From Flavobacteriales bacterium (lineage in GTDB: Bacteria > Bacteroidota > Bacteroidia > Flavobacteriales_F > PHOS-HE28): DNA of 64,000 bases. Shown here piece after piece: positions 60,546 to 64,000 of this stretch. The translations under genes were made by a program, and so were the position numbers. Numbering within the stretch: the stretch's first letter is position 1; each line of letters opens with the position of its first letter. The DNA is taken from contig JADJCS010000001.1 in the NCBI GenBank assembly GCA_016703105.1, forward strand, positions 62,001-126,000, written 5' to 3'. The notes beneath the pieces are model-generated. The model searched no databases, was not told the DNA's origin, and saw nothing but the letters and a program-made list of their open reading frames with translations.

Positions 60546-61292
60546 ATGGCACTACTCCAAGACAAGGTCGCCCTCATCACCGGCGGTTCGCGCGGGATCG
60601 GCAAGGGTATCGTAGAACGATTCGTTCAGGAGGGCGCCGATGTGGCGTTCACCTTTGTGAGCAATGCGGAGAAGGCCAATGCCCTGGCCGCTGAACTCGC
60701 CGTGAGCGGCCAAAAGGTGATGGCCATCCAAAGCGATGCCGCCGATATGACCGCGGCCCAGGCCGCCGTCGATCAGGTGGTGGGCGCTTGGGGCCGGCTG
60801 GACGTGCTGGTGAACAATGCGGGGATCACCAAGGACCAATTGCTGATGCGCATGAGCGAGGCGGATTTCGACACCGTGGTGGCCACGAACCTCAAGAGCG
60901 TCTTCAACATGACCAAAGCGGTGATGAAGACCATGCTCAAGCAACGCAGTGGTAGCATCATTAATATGAGCAGCGTGGTGGGGGTGAAGGGGAACGCTGG
61001 CCAGGCCAATTACGCAGCGAGCAAGGCGGGCATCATCGGCTTCACAAAGAGCGTCGCACTGGAGCTCGGCAGCCGTAACATCCGGAGCAATGCCGTCGCT
61101 CCGGGCTTCATCGAAACGGAAATGACCGCTGTGCTCGACCCCAAAGTGGTGGAACAATGGCGCGAAGGCATCCCCTTGAAGCGCGGAGGCACACCGCTTG
61201 ACGTGGCCAACGCCTGCGTGTTCCTCGGCAGTGACCTCAGCGCCTACATCACCGGGCAAACGCTGCATGTGTGCGGCGGTATGCTCACCTGA
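60546..61292 (+). CDS. fabG: 3-oxoacyl-ACP reductase (SDR)
   Basis: FabG reduces 3-oxoacyl-ACP with NADPH in fatty-acid synthesis. The 248-residue product has the dinucleotide motif ALITGGSRGIGKGIVERF (9-26), LVNNAGITKDQLLMRMSE, catalytic Ser in NMSSVVGVKGNAGQ and Tyr-x-x-x-Lys in YAASKAGIIGFTKS. It then has the FabG signature VAPGFIETEMTAVL and the closing GQTLHVCGGMLT. The length is normal. The start at 60546 (MALLQDKVALITGG) is preferred to 60459. Related SDR enzymes act on other substrates, but the overall match is to FabG. Confidence 0.93.
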   Translation: MALLQDKVALITGGSRGIGKGIVERFVQEGADVAFTFVSNAEKANALAAELAVSGQKVMAIQSDAADMTAAQAAVDQVVGAWGRLDVLVNNAGITKDQLLMRMSEADFDTVVATNLKSVFNMTKAVMKTMLKQRSGSIINMSSVVGVKGNAGQANYAASKAGIIGFTKSVALELGSRNIRSNAVAPGFIETEMTAVLDPKVVEQWREGIPLKRGGTPLDVANACVFLGSDLSAYITGQTLHVCGGMLT

Positions 61293-61335
61293 TGGTCCCA
61301 TGCTCCGTGCGAAGTAGCGCCACGATGCCGTTGCT

Positions 61336-63432
61336 TTGCACCCCGTGTCGCTGACCACTCTCTATCCGCTCTGGCTGGCTCCGCTCTGCGTGCTGCTGGG
61401 TGTGCTCTATGCCTGGGTGCTCTACCGAAGAGGGGATCCCGCCCTTGGCTGGGGGCGGCCTTTGGTGCTCGTATTGGCCTTGTTGCGATGCCTCGCGGTT
61501 TCATTCCTGGCGTTCTTCCTATTGGGCCCCGTGGTGCGCACCTGGGTGCGCGAGGTGCGCAAACCGATCCTGGTGATCGCGCATGATGGCAGCGCCTCCC
61601 TGGCCATCATCGGTGACACCGCCGCGTTGAAGAGGACCTATCATCCAGCGCTCGAACAGTTCGCCGCTTCGCTCGCAGAACGCTACGATGTGCGCACCTT
61701 CACCTATGGCAATGCCATCTCCGACGGTCTGAACTTCGACCAGAAAGAGAACCGTACGGACCTGGCCCAACTGCTCCGGGACGTGCATGATCGGTTCGCC
61801 GGTCCTGATCTGGGCGCTGTGATCCTGGACGGCGACGGCATCGTGAACCGGGGCCGCGATCCGAGGCACGAGGCCGCTCGCCTGGCCGTGGCGGTGCATA
61901 CCATCGCCTTGGGCGATACCACTGTGCGCCCCGATCTCTTGATCAGGAACGTGGAGGCCAACCGCATCGCCTACCTCGGCAACGAACTTCCCATCCTGGT
62001 CCATGTGGAGGCGCACCATCTCGGCGGGAAGCGCAGCCGTGTCAGGGTCACGCAAGGCGAACAAACCCTCGCGGAGAAGGAGCTGATCGTTCATTCGGAC
62101 CCTTACCAGAACCAGATCCCACTGCTGGTGAAGGCCTCCCGGCCCGGCATTCAACGGTTCAAGATCACCGTGCTGCCGCTTCCCGGGGAATACACCGAAC
62201 AGAACAACACCGCCGAGGTGGTAGTGCAGGTGCTGGACGATCGTCAGAAAGTGTTGTTGTTGGGTGAAGCCCCCCATCCCGATATGGGCGCCATACGCAA
62301 GGCCCTTGAAGGATCGGAGGCTTACGCCGTTACCTCGGCATCGTTCAGTTCGTTCAGCGGTGAGGTGGTGGAATATGACCTGGTCGTGTTCCATCGCCTG
62401 CCGTCCATCCGACAGAACGCGGCGGACCTCCTGCAACGCTGCACGCAACGCAACATCCCGGTATTGCACGTGCTCGGTGCGGGCATGGACCTTCAAGCGT
62501 TCAATGCCTTGGGGCGGGGGGTGCAAGTGCAGGGCGCACAACGCACTACCACCGATGCGCGGCCCCTGTTCGATCCCGCGTTCAGCCTTTTCCAGGTGGA
62601 CCCATCCGTAGCACAAGCCTTCGAGCGGTTCCCACCGCTTCAGGTGCCCTTCGGTCAATACCAGCAAGGTGCTGGAGCCGTGGCCCTCTTCAGGCAACGC
62701 ATCGGCATGGTGCGCACCGAGCAGCCCTTGATCGTGGTGCAGCAGTCGCAGACCGCCGCGCGCAGTGCCACGATCTGTGGGGAAGGGCTCTGGCGTTGGC
62801 GATTGGCCGACCAGCAGCAGAACAACACCACCCAGCATTTCGATCTGATGGTGCGCAAACTGGTGCAATTGCTCGCGAACCGTTCCAATGCGGAACGCTT
62901 CCGGATCGTACACGAGGATGTGTTCGACGATCAGGCCCCGGTGATCCTGAACGCGGAACTTTACGACCCCGCTTTCGAACTGGTGAACGCTCCGGACGCT
63001 TCGCTCACCCTCACGGACGAAAGTGGTGCGCAACTCCCGCTGGCCTTCAGCCGGAGCGGGAAAGGGTACCGCTTGTCCGTCGATGGATTGACCCCGGGCA
63101 AGTACACCTATGTTGCCTCCACCACGTTGAGCGGTTCCTCGTTCACTGTGAAAGGGGAGTTCCTGGTCCGACCCGTGCTGCTTGAACAGGCCCGCACCGT
63201 CGCCGACCACCGCCTGTTCGCCGATCTCTCCGCGTCAACGGGTGGGATCATGGTAGCGCCGGATGGATTGGCCACGTTGCGCGATACGCTGGACCGCGCC
63301 GAGGGCATGGTGTCGCGGTCCTACGCCTATGCCAGCACTTCGGATCTGATCACCCAGAAGTGGCCGTTCTTCGTGCTGCTCGCGCTGCTCGCGCTAGAGT
63401 GGTTCCTTCGCCGTCGCAACGGAGCCTACTGA
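61336..63432 (+). CDS. Large membrane-anchored vWA-like protein
   Basis: The 698-residue product has two N-terminal membrane helices (residues 10-30 and 43-66) and a C-terminal one (residues 677-693, FFVLLALLALEWFL). After the helices comes a vWA-like region with a MIDAS-type DGSAS at 84-88 (IAHDGSASLAIIGD) and ILDGDGIVNRGRDPRHEAAR. Two beta modules follow (LPILVHVEAHHLGG; RFKITVLPLPGEYTEQNN), with the later domain (FELVNAPDASLTLTDESGAQ) of Ig-like type. This layout matches Bacteroidota BatA-like or glutamine-amidotransferase-like membrane proteins of unknown function. The start is TTG 61336 or GTG 61345; no ATG fits. Confidence 0.7.
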   Translation: MHPVSLTTLYPLWLAPLCVLLGVLYAWVLYRRGDPALGWGRPLVLVLALLRCLAVSFLAFFLLGPVVRTWVREVRKPILVIAHDGSASLAIIGDTAALKRTYHPALEQFAASLAERYDVRTFTYGNAISDGLNFDQKENRTDLAQLLRDVHDRFAGPDLGAVILDGDGIVNRGRDPRHEAARLAVAVHTIALGDTTVRPDLLIRNVEANRIAYLGNELPILVHVEAHHLGGKRSRVRVTQGEQTLAEKELIVHSDPYQNQIPLLVKASRPGIQRFKITVLPLPGEYTEQNNTAEVVVQVLDDRQKVLLLGEAPHPDMGAIRKALEGSEAYAVTSASFSSFSGEVVEYDLVVFHRLPSIRQNAADLLQRCTQRNIPVLHVLGAGMDLQAFNALGRGVQVQGAQRTTTDARPLFDPAFSLFQVDPSVAQAFERFPPLQVPFGQYQQGAGAVALFRQRIGMVRTEQPLIVVQQSQTAARSATICGEGLWRWRLADQQQNNTTQHFDLMVRKLVQLLANRSNAERFRIVHEDVFDDQAPVILNAELYDPAFELVNAPDASLTLTDESGAQLPLAFSRSGKGYRLSVDGLTPGKYTYVASTTLSGSSFTVKGEFLVRPVLLEQARTVADHRLFADLSASTGGIMVAPDGLATLRDTLDRAEGMVSRSYAYASTSDLITQKWPFFVLLALLALEWFLRRRNGAY

Positions 63433-63450
63433 ACGGCAGGTTCTTACCCC

Positions 63451-64000
63451 ATGCCCCGTTCAACGCTCGCCAAGGCATTGCTCACCTTGGGGGTGTTGGT
63501 GCTTCTCTGCGGAACGCTCTGGTGGATGCGCTTTTCGATCCTGCGGGCCGCCGGGAACTACCTTATGCCAGAGGATCCGCTCCAACAGGTGGATGCGGTG
63601 TACGTGCTCGGCGGATCATCGCTGGACCGCGGGCGCGAAGCGGCTCGCGTGATGCACGGAGGTTGGAGCCCAATGGTCTACTTTACCGGTGGTAACATAC
63701 CTACCGCGCTCGAGTCCATTGGGGTGATGCGCACCGAAGCGGAGGTTTGTTTACAGGCCGCGATACAGGCCGGGCTCCCGCCGGAACAGGGCCACGCATT
63801 GCGCGTCGGCACTAGCACCATGGAGGAATCGCAGTTCATCCGGGTGCATGCGAAGGGGCAGGGATACAAGCGGATCCTGGTGATCAGCTCGCGATTCCAT
63901 CTGCGTCGCATCGGCCGGGTATTTCGTGAACCGTTCGCGCAGGAGGGGATCACAGTGCTTCTGCACGGCGCACCATCGGATCAATTCGATGAGGCGCGTT
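63451..64000 (+). CDS. YdcF/SanA-family (DUF218) protein, cut off by the window end
   Basis: The visible 183 codons start at ATG 63451. A membrane anchor at residues 8-27 (KALLTLGVLVLLCGTLWW) is followed by the DUF218 domain: QVDAVYVLGGSSLDRGREAARV and MVYFTGGNIPTALESIGVM. TSTMEESQFIRVHAKGQGYK and ILVISSRFHLRRIGRVFREP come next. Relatives (SanA, YdcF) bind nucleotides or act in envelope integrity, without a settled reaction. It follows the vWA-like gene by 18 bp and is probably co-transcribed. The C-terminus lies beyond the window. Confidence 0.85.
   Translation, partial: MPRSTLAKALLTLGVLVLLCGTLWWMRFSILRAAGNYLMPEDPLQQVDAVYVLGGSSLDRGREAARVMHGGWSPMVYFTGGNIPTALESIGVMRTEAEVCLQAAIQAGLPPEQGHALRVGTSTMEESQFIRVHAKGQGYKRILVISSRFHLRRIGRVFREPFAQEGITVLLHGAPSDQFDEAR

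Overview
The window looks like a chromosomal segment of a GC-rich Bacteroidota bacterium, probably an uncultured member of the Flavobacteriales. The evidence is several large secreted proteins ending in type IX secretion (T9SS) sorting domains, DUF4412 and cold-shock proteins of the Bacteroidota type, a methionyl-tRNA synthetase with a fused C-terminal tRNA-binding domain, and the thrS-infC-rpmI-rplT cluster. Shine-Dalgarno sequences are weak throughout, as is usual for the phylum. No plasmid, prophage or CRISPR signature was seen.

Layout. 1-2.1 kb: a cut-off lipoprotein, a membrane protein and rarA. 2.1-10.5 kb: one giant minus-strand T9SS adhesin-like gene with eleven near-identical 222-bp repeats and a one-base frameshift. 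11-20.6 kb: mostly housekeeping (recA, tRNA-Ala, endonuclease I, an RluB-like pseudouridine synthase, YraN, LD-carboxypeptidase, metG). 20.6-25.6 kb: a frameshifted subtilisin-like lipoprotein and the rplT/rpmI/infC/thrS operon. 25.6-38.5 kb: a looser region with a 1-kb gene-poor stretch, a DoxX remnant, a palindrome cluster, secreted hydrolases, a Tat- and T9SS-tagged intradiol dioxygenase, a PhnA gene with an internal stop, a frameshifted cyclase/TPR gene, and a REP-associated transposase (RAYT) with a REP pair inside its own coding sequence. 38.5-54 kb: a HEPN-like orphan, an acyl-CoA carboxylase, membrane and secreted proteins, mnmE, a type II NADH dehydrogenase, an MFS carrier and sucD. 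54-64 kb: a C10 protease with a translationally coupled lipoprotein, another T9SS protein, fabG, a large vWA-like membrane protein and a cut-off YdcF-family gene.

Functional themes are (i) secretion of extracellular enzymes and adhesins through T9SS, (ii) translation and RNA modification (metG, thrS, infC, L20, L35, mnmE, RluB-like, tRNA-Ala), (iii) recombination and repair (recA, rarA), and (iv) central metabolism (sucD, carboxylase beta, fabG, NDH-2).

The most notable signals are: the RAYT gene with an inverted REP pair in frame; a related 50-nt element at the same distance upstream of two successive genes (40969 and 42336); a four-unit nested palindrome between divergent genes at 29.3 kb; a hairpin upstream of recA; and a dioxygenase carrying both Tat and T9SS signals. 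Three genes are each broken by what looks like one lost base, and in each case adding one base makes the length divisible by three. Uncorrected sequencing error is therefore a serious alternative to real decay.
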